Shown: positions 35,704 through 46,046, counted from the first letter of the stretch. The stretch is 64,000 nucleotides of DNA from Planococcus shixiaomingii (GCF_030413615.1 NZ_CP129236.1:2340001-2404000), one strand, 5' to 3'. A program made the numbers and translations. The notes: generated by a model not told the origin, from the sequence alone.

Positions 35704-36408
35704 CTATTTTACTTTTTTAATTCCTAAGTGGAGCGCAGCGGCTCCTCCAGTGTATGGCTTGTATTTGACTTGTTCGAATCCCACTTGAGTGAAAAGCTTT
35801 GCCAATTGTTTCATCCCTGGAAAACTCTTTGCGGACTCTTGGAGCCAAGAATATTCTTTATAGCTTTTAGCAAACATTTTGCCGAACACCGGCATGATGA
35901 AACGGAAATACAACCGGAAAAAAGGCTTGAAAAGAAAGCTTTCGGGCTGGGACGTTTCCAAACAAGCAATCATCCCTCCCGGTTTTAAAACACGGTGCAT
36001 TTCTGATAGCACTTGGCGGTAATCGGGAACATTTCGAAGACCGAAGCCGATTGTTGCAAAGTCAAAAGAGTTGTCTGGAAAAGGCAAAGACATGGCGTTG
36101 CCTTGGATCAATTGAACTTGAGGCAAGTCTTTTGTTTTTTCAATTCCAACATTCAGCATGTTTTGGCTGAAATCCAGACCAACGACTTTTCCAGACTCAC
36201 CTGTGGCTTTAGCCAACGCTATCGTCCAATCAGCAGTTCCGCAGCATACATCTATTGCGGAGGCGCCAGGAGGCACTTGCATTTTATGCATCGTATCGCG
36301 GCGCCATTTGTTGTGCTGCTGAAAACTGATGACAGAATTCATTTGATCGTAATTATCGGATATTTTTTCAAAAACTTCATGTACTCGCTGTTCTTTCGAT
36401 TTTTGCAT
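35704..36408 (-). CDS. menG: Demethylmenaquinone methyltransferase (UbiE/MenG)
   Basis: A 234-aa SAM-dependent methyltransferase doing the last step of menaquinone synthesis. SAM-binding motif I is [10 protein letters not shown], followed by LDFSQNML and the UbiE signatures [13 protein letters not shown] and [11 protein letters not shown]. The ATG at 36408 ([16 protein letters not shown]) is preferred because AGAAGG lies 9 nt before it, whereas the ATG three codons upstream abuts that site. It is flanked by hepS and hepT in the usual order. Confidence 0.96.
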   Translation of the reverse strand: MQKSKEQRVHEVFEKISDNYDQMNSVISFQQHNKWRRDTMHKMQVPPGASAIDVCCGTADWTIALAKATGESGKVVGLDFSQNMLNVGIEKTKDLPQVQLIQGNAMSLPFPDNSFDFATIGFGLRNVPDYRQVLSEMHRVLKPGGMIACLETSQPESFLFKPFFRLYFRFIMPVFGKMFAKSYKEYSWLQESAKSFPGMKQLAKLFTQVGFEQVKYKPYTGGAAALHLGIKKVK

Positions 36409-36413
36409 ATTAG

Positions 36414-37190
36414 TCATCCTTCTCGGGTTAACTGCTCAGCTCTATGCTGATGCGGGGTTATTTGATGGAGCATAAAATGTTTTAATTCATAATCAAACGC
36501 ATAGCCGTTCACGCACTTTACGATTTGGTCATGCAAATTATCTAATTTTTCGAGCAGCCAGCTTTCCGTATGTAAATCATACTGAAGCGTCTCTTTCAAC
36601 AGACGCAGTACGTGAGTATGGCCATCGCGTTGCAGGCATTCAAGCTCTTCTGAATAGCGGAGGTAATTCAACATCAATTTGGCTAATGGCGTATATTCAT
36701 CATAGCCGTAAAAATCATAAAAAGCAGTCAAGAGCTCACTTTCGATCACTTCAATCGTTTCATCAATTTCTGCAAGTGAAAAAACCGTTTCTTCATAAAA
36801 AGAAGCTTTCTTCTCACTAACTTGCACAATTGCGGATGCTATTCTTTGAATTAGCGGAATGTTTTTCAAGTTCGTTAACATGTGGTAATAAATTCCGCTA
36901 TAAAAATCGCCTGCTAAAACCGTCAATTGCTGTTTTTTTGTTACTGGAGCATCTTCTTTGACTTGATCATGGGCATGTAACGCAGCATAAACGATCGAAA
37001 CTGTTTTTGCAGAAGCTTCAATTTTGCCTGACCATTGCTTTCCATCGAAAAAAGGCAATAGCAAAAAAAACATCCGCGCGTGCTCAACAGAAGGACCGGC
37101 TGTGTATTTCTCGAGTGTCCGTTGCTGTACAGCTTTCAGGACGTCGATTTCCATGGAAGATATCTTTGACTGTATTTGTTGTAAATTCAT
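36414..37190 (-). CDS. hepS: Heptaprenyl diphosphate synthase component I
   Basis: A 258-aa small helical subunit of the two-component heptaprenyl diphosphate synthase. It has no catalytic DDxxD but sets product length with HepT. Recognised from its position before menG-hepT and from the family segments [18 protein letters not shown] and [16 protein letters not shown]. The ATG at 37190 ([10 protein letters not shown]) has GGAG 8 nt upstream. Sequence conservation in this family is low, so the context carries much of the weight. Confidence 0.87.
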   Translation of the reverse strand: MNLQQIQSKISSMEIDVLKAVQQRTLEKYTAGPSVEHARMFFLLLPFFDGKQWSGKIEASAKTVSIVYAALHAHDQVKEDAPVTKKQQLTVLAGDFYSGIYYHMLTNLKNIPLIQRIASAIVQVSEKKASFYEETVFSLAEIDETIEVIESELLTAFYDFYGYDEYTPLAKLMLNYLRYSEELECLQRDGHTHVLRLLKETLQYDLHTESWLLEKLDNLHDQIVKCVNGYAFDYELKHFMLHQITPHQHRAEQLTREG

Positions 37191-37267
37191 ACTGCTTGCT
37201 CCATTCATGATTTCGACATACCAATCTAGTATATCACAGGCTATGCATTGCCTTCATCCAATCCAGC

Positions 37268-37489
37268 CTATTTTTTCGATTCGCTTTCCACAATGCCGAA
37301 AGCTGAATGCACTTCTGCTTTTCCTCGGATTTTCATAGCGGAAGTATGTTCTGTAAATTGGGCGATCATCACTTCGCCTTTATCCAGCTTCTCCGTATGA
37401 TGAAATTTTGTATCATTGCCTCGGGTCAGCCCGATGACGTTAACGCCGTCTTCTTGCGCGCGAATAATGATGTATTCTGTTTGAGCCAT
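37268..37489 (-). CDS. mtrB: Tryptophan RNA-binding attenuation protein (TRAP)
   Basis: A 73-aa protein that forms an 11-mer ring, binds tryptophan and then wraps (G/U)AG-repeat RNA. The core [25 protein letters not shown] and [15 protein letters not shown] is nearly identical to B. subtilis MtrB, including the Lys/Arg residues that contact RNA and the Gly-Thr residues at the Trp site. It follows folE by 24 bp. The trp operon, its main target in B. subtilis, is absent from its usual site in this window. Confidence 0.96.
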   Translation of the reverse strand: MAQTEYIIIRAQEDGVNVIGLTRGNDTKFHHTEKLDKGEVMIAQFTEHTSAMKIRGKAEVHSAFGIVESESKK

Positions 37490-37513
37490 TAGGGTTCACC
37501 TACTTTTTCTAGT

Positions 37514-38098
37514 TTAATCCATTTTGATATATGAAATAATTTCAGACCGCTTAACGGCGTCTTCTTCAAAAATGCCTCTGGAGACGGCTGTTATCGTTTT
37601 AGCACCTGGTTTTTTAATGCCTCGCATTGTCATGCATAAGTGCTCAGCTTCAACCATGACAAAAACGCCATGCGGGTTCAACGTTTCCATTAAAGAATCC
37701 GCAATTGTCGAAGTGATGCGTTCTTGAAGCTGAGGACGTTTCGCGACGGTTTCTACAGCTCGAGCCAATTTGCTTAATCCGGTCACAACACCGTCACGCG
37801 GAATATAGGCAACATGTGCTTTTCCGAAAAACGGTACTAAATGATGTTCACACATTGAGTAAAAAGGAATATCTTTTACCAGCACCAATTCCTCATGGTC
37901 TTCGTGGAAAACAGTTTTAAAAAATTCCTTCGGATCTTCTTGCAATCCTGAAAAAACTTCCGCATACATTTTCGCCACCCGTTTCGGTGTGTCCAACAAA
38001 CCTTCTCGTTCGATGTCTTCTCCGACCGCTTCCAAAATCATAGCCACGGCTTTTTCTATTTTTTCTAAATCTACGTTCTGCAACTCCATATCAGTCAC
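37514..38098 (-). CDS. folE: GTP cyclohydrolase I
   Basis: A 194-aa homodecameric zinc enzyme, first in tetrahydrofolate synthesis. The catalytic region reads [20 protein letters not shown], with the zinc Cys/His ligands, and SRGIFEEDA and [14 protein letters not shown] supply the second Cys. I chose GTG at 38098 because AGGAGG lies 7 nt upstream; the ATG three codons later is 16 nt away. In B. subtilis the gene is called mtrA and forms an operon with mtrB, as here. Confidence 0.96.
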   Translation of the reverse strand: MTDMELQNVDLEKIEKAVAMILEAVGEDIEREGLLDTPKRVAKMYAEVFSGLQEDPKEFFKTVFHEDHEELVLVKDIPFYSMCEHHLVPFFGKAHVAYIPRDGVVTGLSKLARAVETVAKRPQLQERITSTIADSLMETLNPHGVFVMVEAEHLCMTMRGIKKPGAKTITAVSRGIFEEDAVKRSEIISYIKMD

Positions 38099-38204
38099 TC
38101 TGTTTCCTCCTGTTGAAAACGAATCTACATTATTTGTTGAATCTATATGTCCATGCTTCGGAACAACTTTACACATCGACTGTATTTTTAGTTGCTGAGG
38201 CGTT

Positions 38205-38280
38205 TGCGTTTTTCTATTGTCGCTTTTTCCTTGTCCAGACTTCAGCGCTTAGCCCTCGATCGCTTTCGCTTTTCTCAAAT
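38205..38280. repeat. Fragment of a second intergenic repeat family
   Basis: The segment AGGCGTTTGCG...TTGTCCAGACTTCAGCGC...CCCTCGATCGCTTTCGC resembles one end of a repeat I recall from many Bacillaceae intergenic regions (TTGTCCAGCTCCAGCGCC-type ends). The opposite type of end, containing CAGCCCCGACAAGCGCTGGA, is seen at 45.9-46.0 kb. It lies in the 289-bp gap between folE and hup. Confidence 0.55.
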
Positions 38281-38323
38281 GAATCGTAGCATATGGCGTC
38301 GGGATTCGCAAAATCGTACGCTT

Positions 38324-38370
38324 AAAAAAAGAATGGCTTTTGCGGGAACCAGTCTCGCAAAAGCCATTCT
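38324..38370 (-). terminator. Terminator of hup
   Basis: On the minus strand, a perfect 15-bp stem AGAATGGCTTTTGCG / CGCAAAAGCCATTCT is followed by T7, 18 bp after the hup stop. Confidence 0.93.
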
Positions 38371-38387
38371 ATGTACATCACTGAAGA

Positions 38388-38660
38388 TTACTTCACTGCG
38401 TCTTTAAGCGCTTTACCTGGCTTAAATGCAGGAATTTTGCTTGCAGCGATCTCGATTTCAGCACCTGTTTGCGGGTTGCGTCCTTTGCGAGCTGCACGCT
38501 CACGTACTTCAAAGTTACCAAATCCAATTAATTGAACTTTGTCACCTTGTGTTAGAGCATTTTGAATTGCTTCAAATGCAGCGTCAACTGCTTTAGCCGC
38601 GTCTTTACGAGAAAGTTCAGCCGCTTCAGCAACAGAGTTCACTAATTCTGTCTTGTTCAT
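38388..38660 (-). CDS. hup: DNA-binding protein HU
   Basis: A 90-aa histone-like nucleoid protein. The sequence [40 protein letters not shown] and [15 protein letters not shown] is typical, with the arm residues RKGRNPQTG that insert in the DNA minor groove. The ATG at 38660 follows AGAGGAGGTG; a GTG three codons earlier lies within that site. In B. subtilis (hbs) the next gene is spoIVA; here the neighbour is yphF. Confidence 0.97.
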   Translation of the reverse strand: MNKTELVNSVAEAAELSRKDAAKAVDAAFEAIQNALTQGDKVQLIGFGNFEVRERAARKGRNPQTGAEIEIAASKIPAFKPGKALKDAVK

Positions 38661-38832
38661 GCTATTCACCTCCTCTCAAAGGGGATGCAATCCATCAATC
38701 CTGTAAAAAGAGTATCATAACGAAAAATGCATAGCAACCACTAATACCGTGCATTGACGATAAAAAAGTGTAAAGGAACCATAATATTCCATTTTTCAGC
38801 AGATTACATCAAAAAGCCATCATCCCGCCGCT

Positions 38833-39543
38833 TTATTTATTATTGAATACAGGTTCCTGGTTTTCGTCAATGGTGTATGGCAATGAGTAAGCAGGCACCA
38901 CCGGATTTTTTTCATATAGCAAAAACCGGATATCTTCGCCTTCTTTTAATTCGCCATCATACTCTTGGATCGCTGAATACAGGTCCATCGAATAGTCGAC
39001 ATAAATATCGCCTTGCCCGGTAGTGACAAGCGGCAAGTTTCTTCCGCTGTATGGGCTGACAACTGTCGGCTCTTCTGACATGCCCATTGCTTCATGGTTG
39101 AATTTGTATACATTTTCGGCAACGATTTCAGAAATCGGCATCTTGCCGCCATTTGCGCTTTTTCGGATATTGACCGTACGAATTGCTTCTGCAATTCGCA
39201 GATCCACCAGTTTAACCGTCGGATTTTCTTCAACATCCATCAGCACATATTGGAAAATGCCGCCTGCTTCAAAAGCATTTGGCGGTACTTCCGCCATATG
39301 GGCCGGAACGATTTTGGAAAAGTCTATCGGGTACTTGATATATTGATCCACATCCATGTCGCGTGTCTTGATTGGCAGCAGATTGCCGCTTGCTCCCCGG
39401 TACTGATTTACCGCATTTTGGACATTGATCATTTGTTCCTCGTAGGGAGTCTGATTTTCTGCCCGTTCGCTCTCGGGATACATACAGCCCGACAACAACA
39501 TTAAACAGGTTAACATAACAATAAATACAGCTATTTTTTTCAT
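38833..39543 (-). CDS. yphF: YphF-like lipoprotein
   Basis: A 236-aa predicted lipoprotein with a type II signal peptide: KK, a hydrophobic core, then lipobox LLSGC (Cys at about residue 20). The mature part is soluble and exposed outside the membrane; it has the pattern of the YphF family of unknown function (NLLPIKTRDMDVDQYIKYP). The ATG at 39543 has GAGGTGG upstream. In B. subtilis yphF lies next to spoIVA and yphE; here only yphE remains. Confidence 0.87.
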   Translation of the reverse strand: MKKIAVFIVMLTCLMLLSGCMYPESERAENQTPYEEQMINVQNAVNQYRGASGNLLPIKTRDMDVDQYIKYPIDFSKIVPAHMAEVPPNAFEAGGIFQYVLMDVEENPTVKLVDLRIAEAIRTVNIRKSANGGKMPISEIVAENVYKFNHEAMGMSEEPTVVSPYSGRNLPLVTTGQGDIYVDYSMDLYSAIQEYDGELKEGEDIRFLLYEKNPVVPAYSLPYTIDENQEPVFNNK

Positions 39544-39553
39544 CTTTACCACC

Positions 39554-39757
39554 TCACGCGCTGCCGGTAGGGCCGCTGAATACCGTGAACACTGTTATAA
39601 AGAATCCAAGAATCAGCAAGATATATGCGATTAACGCCACTAGAAATTTCAGTACGCCGTTGGATATTTTATACCTGCTTAAGTAAATTAACCCCATGGA
39701 AAGCAGCAAAAAACCAATCCCCGCAAAAGAAACCCACATTTTATCTAAAGCACTCAT
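39554..39757 (-). CDS. yphE: YphE family small membrane protein (DUF2768)
   Basis: A 67-aa protein with two transmembrane helices (about residues 9-27 and 35-59) joined by a short basic loop (LSRYKISNG). It matches YphE/DUF2768 in length and position between gpsA and yphF. Function is unknown. The upstream AAAGGCGG acts as ribosome-binding site. Probably co-transcribed with yphF, 10 bp downstream. Confidence 0.85.
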   Translation of the reverse strand: MSALDKMWVSFAGIGFLLLSMGLIYLSRYKISNGVLKFLVALIAYILLILGFFITVFTVFSGPTGSA

Positions 39758-39799
39758 ACTAGGCCGCCTTTCATTCAGTTTCAGTCAATAGTATAGCAT

Positions 39800-39837
39800 A
39801 AAAAAAGAAGGGGCTTAGGCATTCCTCCCCTTCTTTT
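39800..39837 (-). terminator. Terminator of gpsA
   Basis: On the minus strand, the AAAAGAAGGGG / CCCCTTCTTTT stem is followed by TTT, just after the gpsA stop. Confidence 0.9.
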
Positions 39838-39844
39838 GTGACAA

Positions 39845-40864
39845 TTAAAGCAAGTTAATCAAATCTTCCATTTCGTTTTTCTTGTTGCGGCCCATTAACT
39901 GATTGACCGCTTCAGCCGTTGAGACACCATCAAACAAAACAGAGAATAAAGCATCTGTAATCGGCATTGGAACATCAAATTTCTGCGCTAATTGATGAGC
40001 CGCTTTTGTCGTACGGATTCCTTCAACTACCATGCCCATTTCTTCGAGCACTTCGTCGATCGTTTTGCCTTTTCCAAGCATGTTGCCGGCACGCCAGTTT
40101 CTTGAGTGAACACTTGTGCACGTCACAATCAAATCTCCGACGCCTGTGAGGCCGGAGAACGTTAATGGGGTCGCCCCCATCTTAACACCCAGACGGGCGA
40201 TTTCCGCCAGTCCACGCGTCATTAAAGCAGCTTTTGCGTTATCTCCATAACCAAGCCCTGATGTAATCCCGACAGCAAGCGCAATAATGTTTTTCAGCGC
40301 GCCGCCAAGTTCCACCCCAATAACATCTGTATTTGTATAAACACGGAAATATTGGTTCATGAACATGTCTTGAACACGTTCTGCTGAGGCGGTATTTTCG
40401 CACGCTGCAGTGACCGTTGTCGGCTGTTCCTGCACCACTTCTTCTGCATGGCTCGGGCCTGATAAAACCACAACATCTTCAATCCATTGTTCCGGAATTT
40501 CTTCCCGGATCATTTCACTGATCCGTTTCAAAGAATCCGGTTCGATCCCTTTAGAAACATGGACAAATAAAACTTTTCTATCCAGCGTTTCCCGGATGCT
40601 CGTGCAAACTTCGCGAATGGCTTTAGTCGGAACGGCCAAGACAAAAACATCAGCATGCGCCACTGCTTTCGCCAAATCAGCCGTCGCCACTAAATTCTCA
40701 GGCAACCGAGCATTTTTTAAATATTTGTTGTTTGTGTGTTGGTTGATTTCTTCTGCTTGTTCAGCACGATGGGTCCAGATCAAAAGATCTTGCTTGTTTT
40801 GGGCCAGTACGTATCCCAATGCTGTCCCCCAGCTCCCTGCACCAAAAATCGAGATTTTTTCCAT
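39845..40864 (-). CDS. gpsA: NAD(P)H-dependent glycerol-3-phosphate dehydrogenase
   Basis: A 339-aa enzyme that makes sn-glycerol 3-phosphate from DHAP for phospholipid synthesis. The Rossmann motif is GAGSWGTAL (8-16), with VLSGPSHAEEV, the catalytic Lys in GGALKNIIALAVG, and TFSGLTGVGDLIVTC with the phosphate-binding region. The ATG follows AAAAGGTGG. It lies 22 bp downstream of der as in other Bacillales. Confidence 0.97.
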   Translation of the reverse strand: MEKISIFGAGSWGTALGYVLAQNKQDLLIWTHRAEQAEEINQHTNNKYLKNARLPENLVATADLAKAVAHADVFVLAVPTKAIREVCTSIRETLDRKVLFVHVSKGIEPDSLKRISEMIREEIPEQWIEDVVVLSGPSHAEEVVQEQPTTVTAACENTASAERVQDMFMNQYFRVYTNTDVIGVELGGALKNIIALAVGITSGLGYGDNAKAALMTRGLAEIARLGVKMGATPLTFSGLTGVGDLIVTCTSVHSRNWRAGNMLGKGKTIDEVLEEMGMVVEGIRTTKAAHQLAQKFDVPMPITDALFSVLFDGVSTAEAVNQLMGRNKKNEMEDLINLL

Positions 40865-40886
40865 GCCGCTACTCCACCTTTTGCTA

Positions 40887-42197
40887 TTAAGTTCGAGCTC
40901 TTGTAATCAGACGGAGCGGGGTTCCTTCGAAATCGAAACTCTCCCGGATCCGGTTCTGTAAAAATCGTTCGTAACTAAAGTGCATCAGTTCCGGCTCATT
41001 GACAAAGACAACAAAAGTCGGCGGCTGAATTGCCACTTGAGTTGCATAATACACGCGCAATCTCCGGCCTTTATCTGTTGGAGCCGGATTCATTGCAACA
41101 GCATCTTCAATTACTTCGTTCAAGATGCTCGACTGAATCCGTCTTGAATGGTTTTCGTTTACCCGGTTGATGACTTCAAGCACTGTATGAACACGTTTCC
41201 CGCTTAATGCAGAAACAAACATAATTGGTGCATAATCAAGGAACAGGAAGTGTTCGCGGATTTTGCGAGTCATAACGTTCATCGTTTTTTCATCTTTTTC
41301 AACGGCATCCCATTTGTTGACGATGATAAGGACCGCTTTTCCTGCTTCGTGGGCATATCCTGCAATTTTTTTGTCTTGTTCTTGAATGCCTTCTTCAGCA
41401 TTTAGAACAACTAAAACAACGTCAGAACGTTCAATCGCCCGAAGCGCACGCAAAACACTGTATTTTTCTGTGGATTCATAGACTTTTCCTTTTTTGCGCA
41501 TGCCAGCTGTATCAATTATGACATACGGCTGTCCGTCATATTCATATTGGGTATCGACAGCATCGCGGGTCGTCCCAGCAACTTCGCTGACGATTACCCG
41601 CTCTTCACCAAGGAAAGAGTTAACAAGAGACGATTTGCCGACATTAGGACGGCCAATCAAAGAGAATTTGATAACGTCGTCTGGATAATCTCCGTCATCG
41701 TCTTGCGGGAAGCTTTTCGCCACTTCATCCAACAAATCCCCCAGGCCTAAGCCGTGAGACCCTGAAATCGGATAAGGTTCACCCATCCCTAATGTATAGA
41801 AATCGTAAATCATATGGCGCATATCCGGGTTATCGATTTTGTTGACCGCCAAAATAACCGGTTTTTTCGTCCGGTATAAAATTTTCGCTACTTGTTCGTC
41901 TTGCGCTGTAACGCCATCGCGCCCGTTAACCAGGAAAATGATAACATCCGCTTCATCCATAGCAATTTCCGCCTGCTGGCGAATTTGTTCAAGGAACGGT
42001 TCATCACTAAGATCGATACCGCCTGTATCAATAATATTAAATTCATGTGTCAGCCAATCTGCTGAACTATAGATACGGTCACGAGTTACTCCTGGAATAT
42101 CTTCCACGATGGAAACACGTTCCCCAACTATACGATTAAAAATCGTTGACTTGCCTACGTTCGGCCGCCCAACGATTGCTACTACCGGTTTTGACAT
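40887..42197 (-). CDS. der: Ribosome-associated GTPase Der (EngA)
   Basis: A 436-aa essential GTPase needed for 50S ribosome assembly, with two tandem G domains and a C-terminal KH-like domain. The first P-loop is GRPNVGKS (10-17) with DTGGID and NKID; the second GRPNVGKS (about 183) is followed by [10 protein letters not shown] and NKWD. The ATG at 42197 is preferred because GGAAGG lies 12 nt before it; a closer ATG four codons upstream abuts the site. The longer 5' open frame is not conserved. Confidence 0.97.
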   Translation of the reverse strand: MSKPVVAIVGRPNVGKSTIFNRIVGERVSIVEDIPGVTRDRIYSSADWLTHEFNIIDTGGIDLSDEPFLEQIRQQAEIAMDEADVIIFLVNGRDGVTAQDEQVAKILYRTKKPVILAVNKIDNPDMRHMIYDFYTLGMGEPYPISGSHGLGLGDLLDEVAKSFPQDDDGDYPDDVIKFSLIGRPNVGKSSLVNSFLGEERVIVSEVAGTTRDAVDTQYEYDGQPYVIIDTAGMRKKGKVYESTEKYSVLRALRAIERSDVVLVVLNAEEGIQEQDKKIAGYAHEAGKAVLIIVNKWDAVEKDEKTMNVMTRKIREHFLFLDYAPIMFVSALSGKRVHTVLEVINRVNENHSRRIQSSILNEVIEDAVAMNPAPTDKGRRLRVYYATQVAIQPPTFVVFVNEPELMHFSYERFLQNRIRESFDFEGTPLRLITRART

Positions 42198-42292
42198 AAT
42201 TTTTTTCATCCTTCCAACTTCATATATTGCTATTATACACGAAAAAGGCAATGGCATCTTCAAAATGTCCATCGCCCTTAAAGGTGCAATAT

Positions 42293-43348
42293 TCAGTTTT
42301 TCGAGCGATTTGCAAAAGAGGCCGGTTCAAAACCGCGAACCGTTAAATAATGAAACAATTCACCGGAAATAACAGCCGGGCAATGCTTCAAATCAGAAAT
42401 ACTTGCAGCACCGAGAGCGATCATCATCATCGCCAGATCTTCATGGAGCGAGTTGATTTCCAAGACCAGTTCCTTTTCCCCTTTTTCCATGGCAATCCTT
42501 AAAAAGGCACCTGCAAGGCCGACAGCATCAGCTCCCAGCATAAAGGCTTTCACCATGTCCAATGCGCTTCGAATGCCGCCTGAAGCGAGAATGGTTTTGC
42601 CGAAAACGCTGTCGACTTCTACAATAGCCGCTGCCGTAGGGATTCCCCAATCCTGAAAATAAGCGAGTTTTCTTTGTCGGCGCTCATTTTCGATCGAAGC
42701 GAAATTGGTGCCGCCAAATCCGCTGACGTCAATGGCCGCAATACTTGCAACCGCTAATTGTTCAGCTGTTTCACGGGAAATGCCGAAACCCGTTTCTTTC
42801 ACAATTACCGGTACCTGAACTTCATCAGCAATCCGCCTTATCCGTTCCAGGGCTCCTTTAAAGTCGCGGTCACCTTCTGGCATCGTCAATTCCTGGACGA
42901 CGTTCAGATGAATTTGCAGCGCATTAGCTTCTATCATCTCGACAGCATCTTTAGCTTGCTGGACACTTGCTTCGCTTCCAAGGTTTGCGAATAAAATGCC
43001 GTCCGGATTTTCTTTGCGGACAATTTCATAAGAATTCCGTTCATCCGGATCCTTTAGCGCCGCCATTTGAGAACCGACCGCCATCGCCATTCCGGTTTCT
43101 TTTGCGACGCGTGCAAGTATGGCATTCAACTTTTCAGTCTCACTTCCGCCTCCACCTGTCATGGCATTAATAAAAACAGGTGATTTTAAACGCAAATCAC
43201 CTGTTTCAGGTTGTAGGCGAATATCTTCCACTCCTAAACCAGGGAGCGCTTGATGAACCACTCGGATATCATCAAACATCGTCCTTGCTTCTTTAGAAGT
43301 AGATAGTGCAAATTGTATATGATCCATCTTCCGTTCGGCTCTAGACAT
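42293..43348 (-). CDS. fni: Type 2 isopentenyl-diphosphate delta-isomerase
   Basis: A 351-aa FMN- and NAD(P)H-dependent enzyme interconverting IPP and DMAPP; it is unrelated to the type 1 enzyme. It shows the start [68 protein letters not shown] and [10 protein letters not shown]. Its ATG follows the ypfD stop without a gap, and no strong ribosome-binding site is visible, so translation may be coupled to ypfD. Confidence 0.94.
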   Translation of the reverse strand: MSRAERKMDHIQFALSTSKEARTMFDDIRVVHQALPGLGVEDIRLQPETGDLRLKSPVFINAMTGGGGSETEKLNAILARVAKETGMAMAVGSQMAALKDPDERNSYEIVRKENPDGILFANLGSEASVQQAKDAVEMIEANALQIHLNVVQELTMPEGDRDFKGALERIRRIADEVQVPVIVKETGFGISRETAEQLAVASIAAIDVSGFGGTNFASIENERRQRKLAYFQDWGIPTAAAIVEVDSVFGKTILASGGIRSALDMVKAFMLGADAVGLAGAFLRIAMEKGEKELVLEINSLHEDLAMMMIALGAASISDLKHCPAVISGELFHYLTVRGFEPASFANRSKN

Positions 43349-44494
43349 CTATTCGGATTTAAATCCTTTTAATTTATCTCCGATAACATCTCTAATCGAA
43401 AACCCGGAAGTTTCTTCAGGAGCTTCATATTCTGTATAATCTTGTTCCGCTTCTTTTTCGTGCAGCTCTTTAATGCTGAGTGACAACCGCTTATCCGCTT
43501 TGTTCACTTCAATCACTTTTACCTGAACTTCTTGCCCTTCTTTCAACACTTCATTCGGAGTGGCGATGTGTTTATGGGCAATCTGAGAAATGTGGACCAG
43601 GCCTTCGACGCCTGGCATTACTTCCACGAAAGCGCCATAGCTGACAAGGCGTTTGACCGTTCCGTCATGAACAGAACCTTTAGGCGCCTTTTCTTCAATA
43701 GCGTCCCATGGTCCAGGCAATGTATCTTTAATCGATAAAGAAATGCGCTCTGAATCACGGTCTACGGACAGAACCTTGACCGACACTTCCTGCCCTTCTG
43801 TTACCACATCAGATACTTTATCGACGTGTTCATGAGAAAGTTGCGAAATATGGACCAACCCATCTACGCCACCAATGTCCACAAAAGCTCCGAACGACGC
43901 GATGCGCTGCACTTTCCCTTTTAATTGGTCCCCTGGATGGATAGTTTCCATCACATGGACTTTTTGGGATTCTTTTTCTTTTTCAACAACGGCCCGATGC
44001 GAAAGAATCAGCCGGTTGTTTTCTTTTTCCATTTCAACAATTTTAAAGGTCATAACTTTCCCTTTGTAATCTTCAAACGATTCAACAAAATAATCTTCTA
44101 CAAGTGATGCCGGAACAAAGCCGCGGACGCCTAAATCAACGACCAATCCGCCCTTCACGACATCTTTTACTTCGGCTTCAATAATTTCGCCAGTTTGGAA
44201 TTTCGTCTCAAGCGCATCCCACGCTTGCTCGGCGTCAACTTTGCGTTTTGATAACACATAGTTTTCGTCTTCGACTTTTGTAATGACTAGATCCAGCTCG
44301 TCTCCAACTTGTACAGAATCCGAAGCTTTTTCAATATGGAGGCTTGATAACTCGCTGATTGGAATAATGCCATCAAAAGGTGCCCCATTGATTGTTACGG
44401 TTACTGCTTTTTCTTCAATTTTATCAACTATCCCTTTTACGCGATCCCCGATTTGAAAATCACGGTTTTCCATCATGTTCATTTCCTCAGACAT
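43349..44494 (-). CDS. ypfD: YpfD, 30S ribosomal protein S1-like protein with four S1 domains
   Basis: A 381-aa RNA-binding protein with four OB-fold S1 repeats, recognised from [43 protein letters not shown] and [17 protein letters not shown]. Firmicute S1 homologues are shorter than the six-domain E. coli protein, and a dispensable translation or RNA role is typical. The ATG has AAGGAGGG. The order cmk-plsC-ypfD-fni-der is a conserved Bacillales block. Confidence 0.94.
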   Translation of the reverse strand: MSEEMNMMENRDFQIGDRVKGIVDKIEEKAVTVTINGAPFDGIIPISELSSLHIEKASDSVQVGDELDLVITKVEDENYVLSKRKVDAEQAWDALETKFQTGEIIEAEVKDVVKGGLVVDLGVRGFVPASLVEDYFVESFEDYKGKVMTFKIVEMEKENNRLILSHRAVVEKEKESQKVHVMETIHPGDQLKGKVQRIASFGAFVDIGGVDGLVHISQLSHEHVDKVSDVVTEGQEVSVKVLSVDRDSERISLSIKDTLPGPWDAIEEKAPKGSVHDGTVKRLVSYGAFVEVMPGVEGLVHISQIAHKHIATPNEVLKEGQEVQVKVIEVNKADKRLSLSIKELHEKEAEQDYTEYEAPEETSGFSIRDVIGDKLKGFKSE

Positions 44495-44562
44495 AAGTAG
44501 CCCTCCTTCACAAACTATCCACTTTCTATTTTATTCGAATTCTCTAATAAAAACAAAAATTA

Positions 44563-45153
44563 TCACTTATTTTCCTTGTATTCATCTAGAATAGTTTGAA
44601 TTCGGTCCATAATGACTTCCGTCACTTCGTCTGCCGACGCTTTACGTTCACGGTAAGGAGCCATCGCGATCGGTTCTCCGTATACCACTTTCACTTTCCG
44701 GAATGTCTTATAAGGCCCGATGATTGCACACGGAACAACATCTGCATCTCCGCGAAGCGCAAAAAATCCGGCGCCGCTCAAACCTTTTTTCAGAATTCCA
44801 TCGGTAGAGCGGGTTCCTTCAGGAAACAAGCCCATCACTTCACCGCTTTTTAAAACTTTTAAGGCACTTCTAAGCGCTTCGCGGTCACTCATTCCCCGCT
44901 TGACCGGAAATGCGTGGACTTTCGGCAAAAGAGGTCCAAGTACCGGCAACTTGAACAATTCTTCTTTTGCCATGAAGTGGACTGTTCTAGGAGCCGTCAT
45001 ACCGACTACAGGCGGATCAAGTGCGTGGATATGGTTGGAACAAAGAAGGACTCCGCCTTCTTTTGGAAATTTTTCAAGACCGATCACTTCAAATCGGTAA
45101 AGCGGCGTCAATGCCGTTTTCACCAGCACTTTACCAAAAGTATATAAATTCAC
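44563..45153 (-). CDS. plsC: 1-acyl-sn-glycerol-3-phosphate acyltransferase
   Basis: A 196-aa membrane-associated acyltransferase for phosphatidic acid synthesis. The catalytic HxxxxD motif is HIHALD, followed by the substrate-binding FPEGTRSTDG and PCAIIGPYK. The N-terminal hydrophobic segment (about 1-16) may anchor the protein to the membrane. The start is predicted as GTG with AAAGG 10 nt upstream. It follows cmk by 1 bp, so the two are probably coupled. Confidence 0.93.
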   Translation of the reverse strand: MNLYTFGKVLVKTALTPLYRFEVIGLEKFPKEGGVLLCSNHIHALDPPVVGMTAPRTVHFMAKEELFKLPVLGPLLPKVHAFPVKRGMSDREALRSALKVLKSGEVMGLFPEGTRSTDGILKKGLSGAGFFALRGDADVVPCAIIGPYKTFRKVKVVYGEPIAMAPYRERKASADEVTEVIMDRIQTILDEYKENK

Positions 45154-45154
45154 A

Positions 45155-45829
45155 TTAGCTCAACCTTTCTTTTGCCAATCTTAATATTTCATCTGCAGCT
45201 TGCTTTATAGTCAATGAAGTCGTATCCATATAGATTGCGTCATCCGCTTTTTTCAATGGAGAGACTTCTCGTTCGCTATCCATTTTGTCGCGCTGAGCTA
45301 TTTCTTCCTGCAACTCTTCTACAGGAACATGGAACCCTCTATTTGTGTTGTCTTCAAATCTGCGGCGTGCGCGCTCTTCAACACTCGCTGACATGAATAC
45401 TTTTAACTCTGCATTAGGCAAGACATGGGTTCCAATGTCCCGTCCATCCATCACAACGCCTCTGCTTTCTGACAGCTGCTGTTGCAATTCAACCATATGC
45501 TCACGTACTGAAGAATGTGCTGCCATTTCGGATACAGCTTTTGTTACATTTTGCGAACGAATTTCTTCGGTTACATTTTTCTTATCCAAAAAAACGAGCT
45601 GGCCGTTCTCTGACGGCTGAAGATCAATTTCTGTCTTCTTCAGAAGTGCCCCTGCTTCTTCATTGCTTGCCATATTTATTCCTTCTTGGAGTGCTTTTAA
45701 AGTTATCGCACGGTACATTGCTCCCGTATCAATATATATATATCCCAATTGTTCTGCCACTATTTTTGCGATCGTGCTTTTTCCAGCCGCTGCTGGTCCA
45801 TCAATTGCTATTTGTATCGGTTTCGTCAA
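45155..45829 (-). CDS. cmk: Cytidylate kinase
   Basis: A 224-aa (d)CMP kinase. The P-loop GPAAAGKST is at the N-terminus, followed by [31 protein letters not shown] and [14 protein letters not shown]. The TTG at 45829, giving (M)[10 protein letters not shown], was chosen because GAGGTG lies 6 nt upstream; other starts nine codons earlier put the ribosome-binding site inside the gene. It is the first gene of cmk-plsC-ypfD-fni. Confidence 0.95.
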   Translation of the reverse strand: MTKPIQIAIDGPAAAGKSTIAKIVAEQLGYIYIDTGAMYRAITLKALQEGINMASNEEAGALLKKTEIDLQPSENGQLVFLDKKNVTEEIRSQNVTKAVSEMAAHSSVREHMVELQQQLSESRGVVMDGRDIGTHVLPNAELKVFMSASVEERARRRFEDNTNRGFHVPVEELQEEIAQRDKMDSEREVSPLKKADDAIYMDTTSLTIKQAADEILRLAKERLS

Positions 45830-45885
45830 AACAGTCACCTCATCATATGTATTCAATGTATTTTAGCATAGAAAAGCGCAGGCGG

Positions 45886-46035
45886 TCATGTAGATTCGAC
45901 GGGCATAAGACAGATCGGTGAAGCGGCGCCTTTTGCCGCACAGCCGAGATGGTTTATGACCCCGAGAAAGAGGCCGCCGGAGTCAGAAATGCGCAAGTGC
46001 CTATCCAGCCCCGACAAGCGCTGGAGATGCCCAGA
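45886..46035. repeat. Second intergenic repeat family, larger copy
   Basis: A roughly 150-bp GC-rich segment between cmk and prsW runs from about CGACGGGCATAAGACAG to GCCCCGACAAGCGCTGGA. Part of it resembles the other end of the repeat fragment at 38.2 kb. No ORF of quality exists in the gap. Similarity to other Bacillaceae intergenic repeats is from memory. Confidence 0.6.
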
Positions 46036-46046
46036 GAAAAATGAAA

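Noticed and set aside
38813..39504. 136-aa plus-strand ORF opposite yphF as a possible gene
   Set aside because: The minus-strand frame has a clear lipoprotein signal, ribosome-binding site and syntenic position; the plus-strand frame is a shadow.
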